From JAKACA01 sp049510975 (GTDB taxonomy: Bacteria > Actinomycetota > Acidimicrobiia > Acidimicrobiales > Bog-793): a DNA stretch of 64,000 bases. The stretch is taken from contig JBEKYM010000012.1 of the NCBI GenBank assembly GCA_049510975.1, positions 1-64,000 on the forward strand, written 5' to 3'. The translations under genes were made by a program, and so were the position numbers. Of the stretch, positions 25,591 through 33,714 are shown piece after piece. The notes under the pieces were generated by a model. The model saw only the letters and a list, made by a program, of their open reading frames with translations. It did not search any database and was not told the DNA's origin. The stretch's first letter is position 1. Each line of letters opens with the position of its first letter.

Positions 25591-25648
25591 ATCGCAAGCT
25601 ACCGGTTCGCTGCGGCGCACGGTTCGAGGACGAGGAGGGCGTGTCGAC

Positions 25649-25946
25649 ATGATCATCTCGGGGCTCTCGACGTCCCTCGACGGCTACATCGCCGGCCCCG
25701 ACGACGGCCCGGAGCAGCCACTCGGGCGTGGGGGCGAGCGACTCTTCCGATGGTTCAGCGATGGCGACAAAGCAAGCGTTGCGTGCCGGGCTGCTCGACC
25801 TGCTCACCATCGATCTCGTACCGGTCGTGCTCGGCGGCGGCCCCCGCCTGCTCGATCACCTCGGGCCGGACAGCATCGACTTCGACCTCGTGGAGGTCGT
25901 CGACGCCCCCGGAGTCACCCACCTGACGTACCGCGTCCTCAAGTAG
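25649..25946 (+). pseudogene. Broken RibD C-terminal/dihydrofolate reductase-like gene
   Basis: The reading frame starts at ATG 25649 with MIISGLSTSLDGYIAGPDDG and GGERLFRWFSDGD, the N-terminus of the DHFR-like RibD_C family. It then runs directly, after about 80 bases and in a different frame (+1), into the C-terminus of the same family: LLTIDLVPVVLGGGPRLLD and VVDAPGVTHLTYRVLK, ending at TAG 25944-25946. Roughly 100 central residues are missing. This is an internal deletion plus frameshift, so no functional reductase can be made. It is divergent from the aldo/keto reductase. Confidence 0.85.
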
Positions 25947-25975
25947 ACGGCGGCGATTCCGGGAACCCCAGCCGA

Positions 25976-26596
25976 TCAGTCGAAGATCGGCTCTCTCGTG
26001 CGCGTCCGCTTCAACTCGAAGAAACCGTCCGTGCCCGCCACGAGCAACACGCCGTCCCACAACTTGCCGGCGGCATCTCCCCGGGGAATCGGGGAGATGA
26101 CCGGACCGAAGAAGGCAACTCCCTCGACGTGGATGACGGGCGTGCCCACTTCGTAGCCGACAGGATCCATGCCTGCGTGATGGGAGGCCTTGATGGCTTC
26201 GTCGAAGTCCGAGCTGGTGGCCGCCTCGATCAGCTCAGCAGGCAGGCCGACCTCTTCGAGCGCTTCGGCGATCGCAGACGCCTCCCGCCGGTGCTCGTTG
26301 TGGAAACGCTTGCCGATGGCGCTGTAGAGCGGCAGCACGACCTCGTCGCCGAACTTCTCCTGCGCCGCCGTGACGACCCTCACCGGTCCCCACGCCGTCT
26401 CGAGGAGCGCCCGGTATTCGTCCGAAATCTCCTTCTCGGAGTTCAGGTAGGCGAGCGACATGATGTGCCAGCGGGCCGAGATGGGCCGCACCTTCTCCAC
26501 TTCGAGGACCCAGCGCGACGTGATCCACGCCCACGGGCAGATGGGGTCGAACCAGAAGTCGATCGGTGTCGGTTCTGTCGAAGTCGCGGATGTCAC
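25976..26596 (-). CDS. DsbA-family oxidoreductase, mycothiol-dependent nitroreductase (Rv2466c) type
   Basis: A 206-residue thioredoxin-fold protein with an inserted helical domain. The active-site region is DFWFDPICPWAWITSRW. Similarity to Rv2466c extends over its full length (HIMSLAYLN, AWGPVRVVTAA, SHHAGMDPVGYEVGTP, EGVAFFGPVISPIPRG, FFELKRTRTREP). Rv2466c has a CPWC motif. Here the second cysteine is alanine (CPWA), so any thiol chemistry would be monothiol, with mycothiol as the partner. The presence of this family supports an actinobacterial, mycothiol-using host. Confidence 0.88.
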   Translation of the reverse strand: MTSATSTEPTPIDFWFDPICPWAWITSRWVLEVEKVRPISARWHIMSLAYLNSEKEISDEYRALLETAWGPVRVVTAAQEKFGDEVVLPLYSAIGKRFHNEHRREASAIAEALEEVGLPAELIEAATSSDFDEAIKASHHAGMDPVGYEVGTPVIHVEGVAFFGPVISPIPRGDAAGKLWDGVLLVAGTDGFFELKRTRTREPIFD

Positions 26597-26731
26597 GGCT
26601 TGGGCTCCTCTCCGTCTCGGGGCTCGTCCGCCCGCTCGGGAACACCCCCGGTCTTAGCGGCTGGCGGCCATTCGCCCGGCCGCCTCCACGCGGCGCGTTC
26701 GAGGACGCCGGCGCCGTTCGCAACCCCGGAG

Positions 26732-28147
26732 TTACAACGTGAGCAGCCGGACGGGCTGTTCGACACAGTCGGCGAGGAACCGCAAGAAACCCCCCGCCAC
26801 CGCTCCGTCACACACCCTGTGATCGAAAGCCAGCGTCAGCTCGGTCACCGGGCGCGGCCGGACTTCGCCGTCGACCACCCACGGCCGCTGGATGATGCGC
26901 CCGATCCCGGCGATGGCAACTTCCGGCGAGTTGATGATGGCGGCGGATCCGTCCACCCCGAACACCCCGTAATTGTTGAGCGTGAAGGAGCCGCCCGTCA
27001 CTTGGCTCCGGCTGAGCGAGCCGTTGCGGGCGGCGGCGGCAAGACGTCGGATCTCGTCGTCGAGCTCGAGGAGGCTCAGCTCCTCGGCATGATGCACGAC
27101 CGGCACGACGAGGCCGCGGTCGGTCTGGGCGGCGATGCCGAGGTGGACCTTGCGGCTCACGACGATCTCGTCGCCGTCGATGCGAGAGTTGAGCAGCGGC
27201 CAGCGCTGCAGGCCAAGAACGCAGAATCGGGCCAACCAGCTCGTGATCCCCACACCGGTCGGGCGGTCGGGGTTGGCGAGATCGACGGCTCGCTTGGCCT
27301 CGAGGAGGCCGCCGGCATCGGCGTCGACCCACACCGTGGCCTCTGGGATCTCCCGACGGGACTGCGCCAGATGTTCGGCCATCTGGCGCCGCACGCCGCG
27401 GATGGGGATCCGCTCAGCTTCGGGGTCGCCTGCGGACTCACTCCTGCCGGCGCCGGCGGCAGCGCCGGCGTTGGCAGTACCGCTGGCAGTACCGCTGGCC
27501 CCGCCGCTGGCGGCACGTTCGACGTCGCCTCGAGTGATCACGCCATCGAGCCCCGATGCTTCGACGGCGGACAGATCGACGTGAAGTTCGCGGGCAAGGC
27601 GGCGCACGACTGGCGACATCACTGCCGAAGTCCGGCTCTCGGGGCCAGCACCTGCGCTCGCCGCCGGCCTCCGGCGCCGGCGCCGCTCAGGTCGCGTGCC
27701 GAAGCCAACGAGCACGCTGCCAGAAGTGTCGGGCTCAGCGGGGCCAGGACCACCCCGTGGAGTTGCTGCGGCCCCGGCTGGCTCGGGGGCGTCGCTGGCT
27801 GGCCCGGCGCCAGCAGGCTCGGCTGCGCGGGCACCGGCCGGCCCGGCCAGGTCGCCGGCCCCGGCTGGCCCGGCGCCAGCAGGCTCGCCAGCGGCGAACG
27901 CGTCGGCGGCCTCGCCGATCGAGAGCAACGCTGACCCGACGGCGGCAATGTCGCCGACACCATGGTGCAAGGCAACGACGACGCCGGCGTACGGCGACGG
28001 CAGCTCCACGCTCGCCTTGGCGGTCACCACCTCGACGACGGGCTGGTCGATGGCGACGACGTCGCCCTCGGACACGAGCCAACGCACGATCTCGGCATCC
28101 TCGAGCCCTTCGCCGAGGTCGGGGAGGCGAAAGTCCTGGACGGTCAT
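26732..28147 (-). CDS. Dihydrolipoamide acyltransferase (E2) of a branched-chain/2-oxoacid dehydrogenase complex
   Basis: A 471-residue E2. The N-terminal lipoyl domain has the lipoylated lysine in VVTAKASVELPSPYAG (about residue 43). A long Ala/Gly/Pro hinge with repeated AGAGPAGAG elements follows. The peripheral subunit-binding domain reads SPVVRRLARELHVDLSAVEA and SGLDGVITRGDVERA. The catalytic domain has GSFTLNNYGVFGVDG and the active-site DHRVCDGAVAGGFLRFL. The hinge DNA contains a 25-nt exact duplication (27797-27821 and 27863-27887). The ATG overlaps the E1beta stop. No E3 gene follows. Confidence 0.92.
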   Translation of the reverse strand: MTVQDFRLPDLGEGLEDAEIVRWLVSEGDVVAIDQPVVEVVTAKASVELPSPYAGVVVALHHGVGDIAAVGSALLSIGEAADAFAAGEPAGAGPAGAGDLAGPAGARAAEPAGAGPASDAPEPAGAAATPRGGPGPAEPDTSGSVLVGFGTRPERRRRRRPAASAGAGPESRTSAVMSPVVRRLARELHVDLSAVEASGLDGVITRGDVERAASGGASGTASGTANAGAAAGAGRSESAGDPEAERIPIRGVRRQMAEHLAQSRREIPEATVWVDADAGGLLEAKRAVDLANPDRPTGVGITSWLARFCVLGLQRWPLLNSRIDGDEIVVSRKVHLGIAAQTDRGLVVPVVHHAEELSLLELDDEIRRLAAAARNGSLSRSQVTGGSFTLNNYGVFGVDGSAAIINSPEVAIAGIGRIIQRPWVVDGEVRPRPVTELTLAFDHRVCDGAVAGGFLRFLADCVEQPVRLLTL

Positions 28148-29154
28148 CGGCGGCGGGCCGCCGGCGGCTCCGGGCCGGCAGGGTCGTCCCACTGCAGACG
28201 GTCGACGGCATCGAGGATGCGATCGACGTTCGGCAGGTGGTACTCCTCCAGCTTCGGCGGCGGGTAGGGGATGTCGAGTCCGCCGACGCGCAGGATCGGC
28301 GCTTCCAGGTGGTGGAAACACAGCTCGGTCAGTCGCGCCACGACCTCTGCCCCGAAGCCGCCGAAGGTGCTGGCTTCGTGCACCACGACCGCGCGGCCGG
28401 TTCGGCGGACGGAGGCGGCCACCGTCTCGGCGTCGAACGGCGAGAGGCTGCGGAGGTCCACGACCTCGAGATCGAGGCCCTCGCCGGCGCCGGCCTCGGC
28501 TGCCTCCATGGCCGTGTCGACCATCGCCCCGTAGGCGATGACTGTGGCGTCCCGCCCCGGCCGCCGGACGACGGCCCGCTGGGCCGGCTCGGTCGTCACC
28601 GGGAGCTGGACGTCGGCCTTGGACCAGTAGCGGCGTTTCGGCTCGAGAAAGATGACCGGATCGGGCATCTCGATGGCCTCGCGCAGCATCGAGTAGGCGT
28701 CGGCCGCGCCGCTCGGCGTGAGCACGGTCAAGCCGGGCGTGTGCGTGTAATACGCCTCAGAGGAGTCGGAGTGATGCTCGACGCCGCCGATCCCACCGCC
28801 GTAGGGGATGCGGATCACGAGGGGGAGGGTGAGCTGAGATCGGGTGCGGTTTCGGAGCTTGGCGACATGGCTCGTGATCTGCTCGAAGGCCGGGTAGGCA
28901 AACGCATCGAATTGCATCTCCACCACCGGCCGGAAGCCGTACATGGCCATACCGACGGCCGTGCCGACGATGCCGCTCTCGGCGAGCGGGGTGTCGAAGC
29001 AGCGGCCCTCGCCGAACTCTGCCGTCAACCCGTCGGTGACCCGGAAGACGCCGCCGAGCCGGCCGACGTCTTCGCCGAACACGAGGACCGAGTCGTCGGC
29101 GGCCATGGCGTCGTGCAGCGCCCGATTGAGCGCTTCACCCATGGTGACGGTCAT
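28144..29154 (-). CDS. 2-oxoacid (branched-chain) dehydrogenase E1 beta subunit
   Basis: A 336-residue transketolase-like beta subunit beginning MTVTMGEALNRALHDAMAAD. Family segments are VFGEDVGRLGGVFRVTDGL, FDTPLAESGIVGTAVGMAMY, RPVVEMQFDAFAYPAFEQI and GGGIGGVEHHSDSSEAYY, with a C-terminal transketolase domain (VVHEASTFGGFGAEVVARL). With E1alpha it decarboxylates a 2-oxoacid using thiamine diphosphate. It overlaps both neighbours by four bases (ATGA). Confidence 0.93.
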   Translation of the reverse strand: MTVTMGEALNRALHDAMAADDSVLVFGEDVGRLGGVFRVTDGLTAEFGEGRCFDTPLAESGIVGTAVGMAMYGFRPVVEMQFDAFAYPAFEQITSHVAKLRNRTRSQLTLPLVIRIPYGGGIGGVEHHSDSSEAYYTHTPGLTVLTPSGAADAYSMLREAIEMPDPVIFLEPKRRYWSKADVQLPVTTEPAQRAVVRRPGRDATVIAYGAMVDTAMEAAEAGAGEGLDLEVVDLRSLSPFDAETVAASVRRTGRAVVVHEASTFGGFGAEVVARLTELCFHHLEAPILRVGGLDIPYPPPKLEEYHLPNVDRILDAVDRLQWDDPAGPEPPAARRR

Positions 29155-30266
29155 GACGCCTCCGTGCCGGTGTCACGGAGCTCCTCGGCAAGGGCGTTCG
29201 CCTCGGCCACCAACAGGGCGGTCGGCCGCTCGTAGACGTGGCGGAAGAGATCGGCGACTTGAGGCTCGACGTCCCGGTTGAGGCTGTCGCGGACACTCGA
29301 GGCAAAACGCTCCGCCGCCGCCGCCACATCATCGGTCATCGCCTGGTCGAGGATGCGGTGACTGCGGAGATATGCCTCGAGTCGCGCCAGCGGATCGCGT
29401 TCCACCCAGGCCTGCGCCTCGTCGGGCGGGCGGTAGCGGCCGGCGTCGTCGGCGTTCGTGTGCGCCTCCATGCGGTAGGTGATGGCCTCGACGACAGCGG
29501 GGCCGCCACCGTCTCGTGCCTCGTCCAGCAGCTGCGACACCATCGCCCGCACGGCCACGACGTCGTTGCCGTCCACGCGGTAGCCGCCGATGCCATAGCC
29601 GAGGGCGCGGTGGGCGAGCGTCGGCGACTTCGTCTGCTTGGAGATGGGGACGCTGATGGCGTACTGGTTGTTCTGGATGAAGAACACGACGGGGACTTCG
29701 TAGACGGCTGCGAAGTTCAGGGCGACGTTGGCATCGCCCTCGCTCGTGGCGCCGTCGCCGAGGAACACGAGCACGGCCGTCTTCTCCCCTTTCAGACGAG
29801 CAGCGAAACCCAACCCGACCGCGTGCAACGCCTGCGTCGCCAGCGGCGTGCACTGCGGTGCTGTGCGCCAGCGCTGCGGGTCATAGCCGCAGTGCCAGGT
29901 ACCCCGCAGCAGCGCCATCGCCTCGCCGGCGGGAATCCCCCGCGTGATGAGGGCGACGGTCTCGCGGTAGGTCGGGAACATCCAGTCCTGAGGTCGCAGC
30001 GCCAGCACGGCGCCGACCTGGCACGCCTCCTGGCCGTCGGCCGACGGGTAGACGGCAAGCCGCCCCTGGCGAGTCAAGGTCGTCGCCAGCCGGTCGAAAC
30101 GCCGAGCCGTCACGAGGCGCCGGTACAGCTCGACCAGCTCGCCTGCCGGGGGGAGCTCGAGGCCGGCGGCGGACGAGGGCGTGCCGTCGGGGGAGATGAG
30201 ACAGGCCGGCTCCCCGAATGGGACGACCTCGAGCAGCCCTGCAAGGTGCGACGCACGGGTGGTCAC
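29151..30266 (-). CDS. 2-oxoacid (branched-chain) dehydrogenase E1 alpha subunit
   Basis: A 371-residue E1alpha. Thiamine diphosphate is bound by FLGDGATSEGDANVALNFAA followed by FFIQNNQYAIS. Other family blocks are ADGQEACQVGAVLALRPQDW and TYRMEAHTNADDAGRYRPPD. The GTG at 30266 is chosen because homologues have few residues before the LEVVPFGEP region. In-frame ATGs at 30320 and 30335 would extend it into the regulatory gap shared with the Lrp gene. The operon order E1alpha-E1beta-E2, with a divergent Lrp/AsnC regulator, is that of bkd operons for branched-chain amino acid catabolism. Confidence 0.9.
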   Translation of the reverse strand: MTTRASHLAGLLEVVPFGEPACLISPDGTPSSAAGLELPPAGELVELYRRLVTARRFDRLATTLTRQGRLAVYPSADGQEACQVGAVLALRPQDWMFPTYRETVALITRGIPAGEAMALLRGTWHCGYDPQRWRTAPQCTPLATQALHAVGLGFAARLKGEKTAVLVFLGDGATSEGDANVALNFAAVYEVPVVFFIQNNQYAISVPISKQTKSPTLAHRALGYGIGGYRVDGNDVVAVRAMVSQLLDEARDGGGPAVVEAITYRMEAHTNADDAGRYRPPDEAQAWVERDPLARLEAYLRSHRILDQAMTDDVAAAAERFASSVRDSLNRDVEPQVADLFRHVYERPTALLVAEANALAEELRDTGTEAS

Positions 30267-30390
30267 CTGGTCACTGGCCTCTCGTGCCTTTCGTCGTCGA
30301 GCTGGGCACTGAAGTGCCATCTGCCTTGTGATCATGCCGATTGCAAGCCGATCCGTCCACATTGTTCGTAACGTTCGGACGATTGGTAGC

Positions 30391-30396
30391 TAGAAT
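30391..30396 (+). promoter_or_regulatory. Candidate -10 element of the Lrp/AsnC gene (leaderless)
   Basis: TAGAAT ends nine bases before the ATG at 30406 in a locally A/T-rich stretch. It fits the actinobacterial TAnnnT -10 at a distance expected for a leaderless transcript. No Shine-Dalgarno precedes the ATG and no good -35 is seen at 16-18 bp. The upstream sequence gttcgtaacgttcggacga (30365-30383) could hold an operator for autoregulation. Confidence 0.45.
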
Positions 30397-30405
30397 CGCC
30401 TCTCC

Positions 30406-30924
30406 ATGGCCAAAATGTCGCCAACCGTGCCTCCCGGCGGCACAGCGTCCAGGCTGCCGGCAGTCCATCTCGACGCCATCGACCGGCGCATCCTGGACCT
30501 GCTCTCGGCCGACGGGCGGGCCTCGGTGCGGGAGGTGGCCGAGCGAGCCCGCATCGGGCGCGCCACGGCGTACAGCCGCATCCAACGCTTGCAGGACGAG
30601 GGCGTCATCGGTGGTTTCACCGTCGTGCTCGATCCCCGGCGTGCCGGCGCCGGCCTCGCCGCCTACGTGTACGTCAAGATCGACCAGCACGCCTGGCGCA
30701 CCCTCGGCCACCTCGTCGCACAGCTTCCCGGGGTCGAGCACGTCGCCCTCGTGAGCGGCGAGTTCGACCTGCTGCTGCTCGTTCGGGTGCACGACCCGAG
30801 CGACCTGCGAGATGTCGTGCTCGAGCAGCTGCACGCCATCGACGGCGTGGCAGCCACCCAGACGACGTTCGTGCTCGACGAGATGAACGGCGCCGGCTAC
30901 GTCTTCTCCGAGGACGCCGGCTGA
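30406..30924 (+). CDS. Lrp/AsnC-family transcriptional regulator (BkdR-like)
   Basis: A 172-residue regulator. The N-terminal winged helix reads LDAIDRRILDLLSADGRASV, REVAERARIGRATAYSRIQR and LQDEGVIGGFTVVLDP. The C-terminal RAM/AsnC ligand domain has AYVYVKIDQHAWRTLGHLV and VSGEFDLLLLVRVHDPSDL. It is divergent from the E1alpha-E1beta-E2 operon and is the obvious candidate to control it in response to a branched-chain amino acid or 2-oxoacid. A non-conserved extension of about 20 residues precedes the helix. Its stop is four bases from the convergent paaE stop. Confidence 0.92.
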   Translation: MAKMSPTVPPGGTASRLPAVHLDAIDRRILDLLSADGRASVREVAERARIGRATAYSRIQRLQDEGVIGGFTVVLDPRRAGAGLAAYVYVKIDQHAWRTLGHLVAQLPGVEHVALVSGEFDLLLLVRVHDPSDLRDVVLEQLHAIDGVAATQTTFVLDEMNGAGYVFSEDAG

Positions 30925-30928
30925 GGGC

Positions 30929-32050
30929 TCACTCGATCTCGAGACGGACCTCGTCGGTCGTCGGGTGCGACTGGCACATGAGGACGTACCCACGCTCGGT
31001 CTCGTCGGGCTCGAGGGCATAGGCGACGTCCATCTCGACGGCGCCGGAGACGACGCGGGCTCGGCAGGTTCCGCACACCCCGCTCGTGCACGAGAAGGGG
31101 GCGTCGGTGCGAACCGCGATGAGCGAGTCGAGGATCGGGTCGCCGTCGAAGGGAACCGTCACGGCGGTCGCCCGCCCGTTGAGGACGATGGTCACCTCGC
31201 TCGTGCGGCCGCCCCAGTCCTGGTGCCGCGCTTCGCGGGCGGCGCGGGCTGCACGCGGCAGCTCTCCGTCGACGTGGAAGAGCTCGGCGTGGATGCGGCC
31301 GGCGTCGACGCCGGCAGCGCCGAGTGCCGCCCGCACCTCGCCCACCATCGTGAACGGGCCACACAAGTACCACTCGTCGACTTCACCAGGTGGCTGCAGC
31401 CTCTGGAGCAGGCGCTCTACGCGCTCGCCGTCGATGCGGCCGCTCAACAGCTCGACTTCCTGGCCCTCCCGCGAGAGGAAGAAAAGCACCTCGAAACGGT
31501 CCGGGTACCGGTCCTTCAAGTCGCACAGCTCCTCGAGGAACATGATGTCGCCCGTCGTCTTGTTGCCGTACCACAGCACCGCCGTGCTGGCGGGCTCGAC
31601 CTCGAGCACCGTCATCAGGATCGACAGGATCGGAGTGATGCCGCTGCCCGCCGCAATGGCGACGTAGCGCCGCTTGGTCTCGGGATCGAGCCGGGGCGAG
31701 AACCGGCCTGCCGGCGCCGCCACCTCGACCACGTCGCCCGCCGCCAGCTCGTCGTTGACCCAGGTCGAGAACGCCCCTCCGTCGAGCCGTTTGACCCCGA
31801 TGCGCAAGCGGCCGAGGCGGGCGCTCGCACACAGCGAGTACGTACGCCGGAGCTCCTTGCCCTCGACGGTCCGCCGGAGCGTCAAGTGCTGCCCGGGCGC
31901 GAACGGCATCGATCCCTCCAACTCCACGACGACCGAGTCATGGGTGAGCGGTTCGACCGCCTTCACGCGAAGCGGTACCCAGCGCCCGGTTCCGGCTTGC
32001 GGTACGGCGGGCGCCTCGCCTTCGTCGGCCGCGGCAGCAGCCGCCGTCAC
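30929..32050 (-). CDS. paaE: Phenylacetyl-CoA epoxidase reductase subunit PaaE
   Basis: A 373-residue NAD(P)H oxidoreductase. The FAD domain has RRTYSLCASARLGRLRIGVK and the NAD domain GSGITPILSILMTVLE and EWYLCGPFTMVGEV. The C-terminal plant-type ferredoxin domain carries CTSGVCGTCRARVVSG and a final cysteine in VLMCQSHP. It supplies electrons to the PaaAC di-iron oxygenase. The GTG at 32050 overlaps the paaD stop (GTGA). An Ala-rich N-terminal segment of about 25 residues precedes the conserved domain. Confidence 0.94.
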   Translation of the reverse strand: MTAAAAAADEGEAPAVPQAGTGRWVPLRVKAVEPLTHDSVVVELEGSMPFAPGQHLTLRRTVEGKELRRTYSLCASARLGRLRIGVKRLDGGAFSTWVNDELAAGDVVEVAAPAGRFSPRLDPETKRRYVAIAAGSGITPILSILMTVLEVEPASTAVLWYGNKTTGDIMFLEELCDLKDRYPDRFEVLFFLSREGQEVELLSGRIDGERVERLLQRLQPPGEVDEWYLCGPFTMVGEVRAALGAAGVDAGRIHAELFHVDGELPRAARAAREARHQDWGGRTSEVTIVLNGRATAVTVPFDGDPILDSLIAVRTDAPFSCTSGVCGTCRARVVSGAVEMDVAYALEPDETERGYVLMCQSHPTTDEVRLEIE

Positions 32051-32586
32051 AGGGGTTTGAAGTGATCGAACGGCTCGGCGCAGCTTCGGCAGCGGCGGAG
32101 CGCCTTGCAGGCCGTCGATCCGAAGTGGGCAAGCTCTTCGGTGTCGCCCGACCCGCACTGCGGGCACCGCACGACGAAGGCGACCGGCTGGCTGAACGTC
32201 GCCGTGTTGCCGGCGCCGGCGCCGGCGCCAGCGCCGGCTGAGGACGGCGGAGCGATGCCCCCGGCGGCCAGCTTCCGGCGCCCCTCCGGCGTGATCCAGT
32301 CCGTCGTCCACGCCGGCGAGAGCACCCGCCACACCGTCACGTCGCTCCAACCAGCCTCGGCGAGAGCAGCTCGCACGTCGTGCTCGATCACCTCGACTGC
32401 CGGGCAGCCCGAGTACGTCGGTGTGAGGTTGACATCGACGTGGTCGTGCTCGTCGATCTGCACTCCCCGCAGGATGCCGAGCTCGCCGATCGTCACGCTC
32501 GGAAGCTCAGGGTCCTCGACGCCGCCGGCGATCTCGGCGATGCGGTCGATGCGGTCGATGCGGTCGACCCGCTCGGCCGGCGTCAC
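32047..32586 (-). CDS. paaD: Phenylacetate catabolism protein PaaD (MIP18/DUF59 type)
   Basis: A 179-residue protein. The DUF59 domain contains EDPELPSVTIGELGILRGV and TPTYSGCPAVEVIEHDVRA, and the C-terminal zinc ribbon reads CPQCGSGDTEEL and CRSCAEPFDHFKPL. PaaD is needed for maturation of the epoxidase, probably iron-sulfur assembly on PaaE. The GTG at 32586 was chosen. Upstream in-frame sequence before it looks non-coding, and 73 nt separate it from paaC. The N-terminus has a threefold RID repeat from a 9-bp tandem repeat (gatgcggtc), and a GAGAGAGAG run precedes the zinc ribbon. Confidence 0.92.
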   Translation of the reverse strand: MTPAERVDRIDRIDRIAEIAGGVEDPELPSVTIGELGILRGVQIDEHDHVDVNLTPTYSGCPAVEVIEHDVRAALAEAGWSDVTVWRVLSPAWTTDWITPEGRRKLAAGGIAPPSSAGAGAGAGAGNTATFSQPVAFVVRCPQCGSGDTEELAHFGSTACKALRRCRSCAEPFDHFKPL

Positions 32587-32659
32587 GTCGCCCCCGATGC
32601 GAGGGGCTCGGTGGACGGGCCGCCAACGCTCGGTGGGTGTCGACGAGCGCCGCCGGCGC

Positions 32660-33424
32660 TCACCACGTCGCTCCCGGGAACGACCGGTGCAGGTGCTGCA
32701 TCTCGGCGAGCAGATAACCGAAACCCTCCGTATGCCTCCCCCGCCGGCCCCCACTCGGCGCCCACGACGTGGCGGGACGCTCGAGGGTCGCCTCCGCCAG
32801 CACCGACTCCACGTACTCGAGCCAGGGCTGGCGCAGCTCAGGCGGATCGCAGGCGATGCCGGCGGATACCAGCTCGGCAAACTCGGTCGGCTCGAACAGC
32901 TCGCCCGCGTACGGCCAGGCGGCCTCGACGCCGGCGGTCATGCGGGCGTGGCTCTCCTCAGTGCCGTCGCCCAGGCGCACGACCCAGGTGGCGGCGTGCT
33001 GGCGGTGGTAGGTCACTTCTTTCGTCGCCTTGGCTGCTACGGCGGCAAGGCGACGGTCGCTCGAGGCCGACAGCGCCGTGTAGAGCTCGAATTGGTAGGC
33101 CGAAAAGAGCAGCTGCCGGGCCATTGTGGCGCCGAAATCGCCGTTCGGAAGCTCGACGAGCTGGCAGTTGCGGAACTCGCCCTCGTCGCGCAGGTAGGCG
33201 AGGTCGTCCTCGTTGCGACCGTCTGCCTCGATGTCACCGGCGTAGGTGAGCAGGGCACGCGCCTGGCCGAGCAGGTCGAGCGCCACGTTCATGAGCGCCA
33301 CGTCCTCCTCGATCGCGGGCGCATGGGTCGCCCACTCGCACAGCCGCTGCGCCAGCACGAGGGCGTCGTCACCGAGACCGAGCACATAGGGCGCCGCAGA
33401 CGGCGCCAGCAGCGTCTCGCTCAC
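32660..33424 (-). CDS. paaC: Phenylacetyl-CoA epoxidase structural subunit PaaC
   Basis: A 254-residue ferritin-like helical subunit: LGDDALVLAQRLCEWATHAP, IEEDVALMNVALDLLGQARA, NEDDLAYLRDEGEFRNCQLV and KEVTYHRQHAATWVVRLGDG. PaaC pairs with PaaA as the non-catalytic partner in the 1,2-epoxidation of phenylacetyl-CoA. It overlaps paaB by four bases. Confidence 0.94.
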   Translation of the reverse strand: MSETLLAPSAAPYVLGLGDDALVLAQRLCEWATHAPAIEEDVALMNVALDLLGQARALLTYAGDIEADGRNEDDLAYLRDEGEFRNCQLVELPNGDFGATMARQLLFSAYQFELYTALSASSDRRLAAVAAKATKEVTYHRQHAATWVVRLGDGTEESHARMTAGVEAAWPYAGELFEPTEFAELVSAGIACDPPELRQPWLEYVESVLAEATLERPATSWAPSGGRRGRHTEGFGYLLAEMQHLHRSFPGATW

Positions 33425-33714
33425 AGATGCTCGACCCCGTCGGGTATCTCGTAGAACGTCGGGTGCCGGTACACCTTGTCGCCGGCCGGGTCGAAGAACG
33501 GCTCCTTCTCGTCAGGGCTGGAAGCGGTGATCTCGGCCGAACGCACGACCCAGATGCTCACGCCCTCCTGCCGGCGGGTGTAGAGGTCGCGGGCGTTCTG
33601 GAGGGCGAGGGTGGCGTCGGGCGCATGGAGACTGCCGGCATGGGTGTGGGAGAGGCCCCGCCGTGGGCGGACGAACACTTCCCAGAGCGGCCAGGGCTCA
33701 GGCGACGTCGGCAC
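33421..33714 (-). CDS. paaB: Phenylacetyl-CoA epoxidase subunit PaaB
   Basis: A 97-residue small subunit: PLWEVFVRPRRGLSHTHAGS, LHAPDATLALQNARDLYTRR, EGVSIWVVRSAEITASSPDE and FFDPAGDKVYRHPTFYEIPD. These are the family's conserved blocks over its whole length. The GTG at 33714 is preferred to an ATG at 33744 because GAGGAG lies four bases upstream of it and homologues start close to the PLWEVF motif. It overlaps the end of paaA by 17 bases. Confidence 0.93.
   Translation of the reverse strand: MPTSPEPWPLWEVFVRPRRGLSHTHAGSLHAPDATLALQNARDLYTRRQEGVSIWVVRSAEITASSPDEKEPFFDPAGDKVYRHPTFYEIPDGVEHL

Noticed and set aside
25451..27934. Very long plus-strand open frame (over 800 codons) opposite the E2 gene
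   Set aside because: It runs antisense to several clearly conserved genes, is Arg/Gly/His-rich and carries no domain motif; long antisense frames are expected at this GC content.
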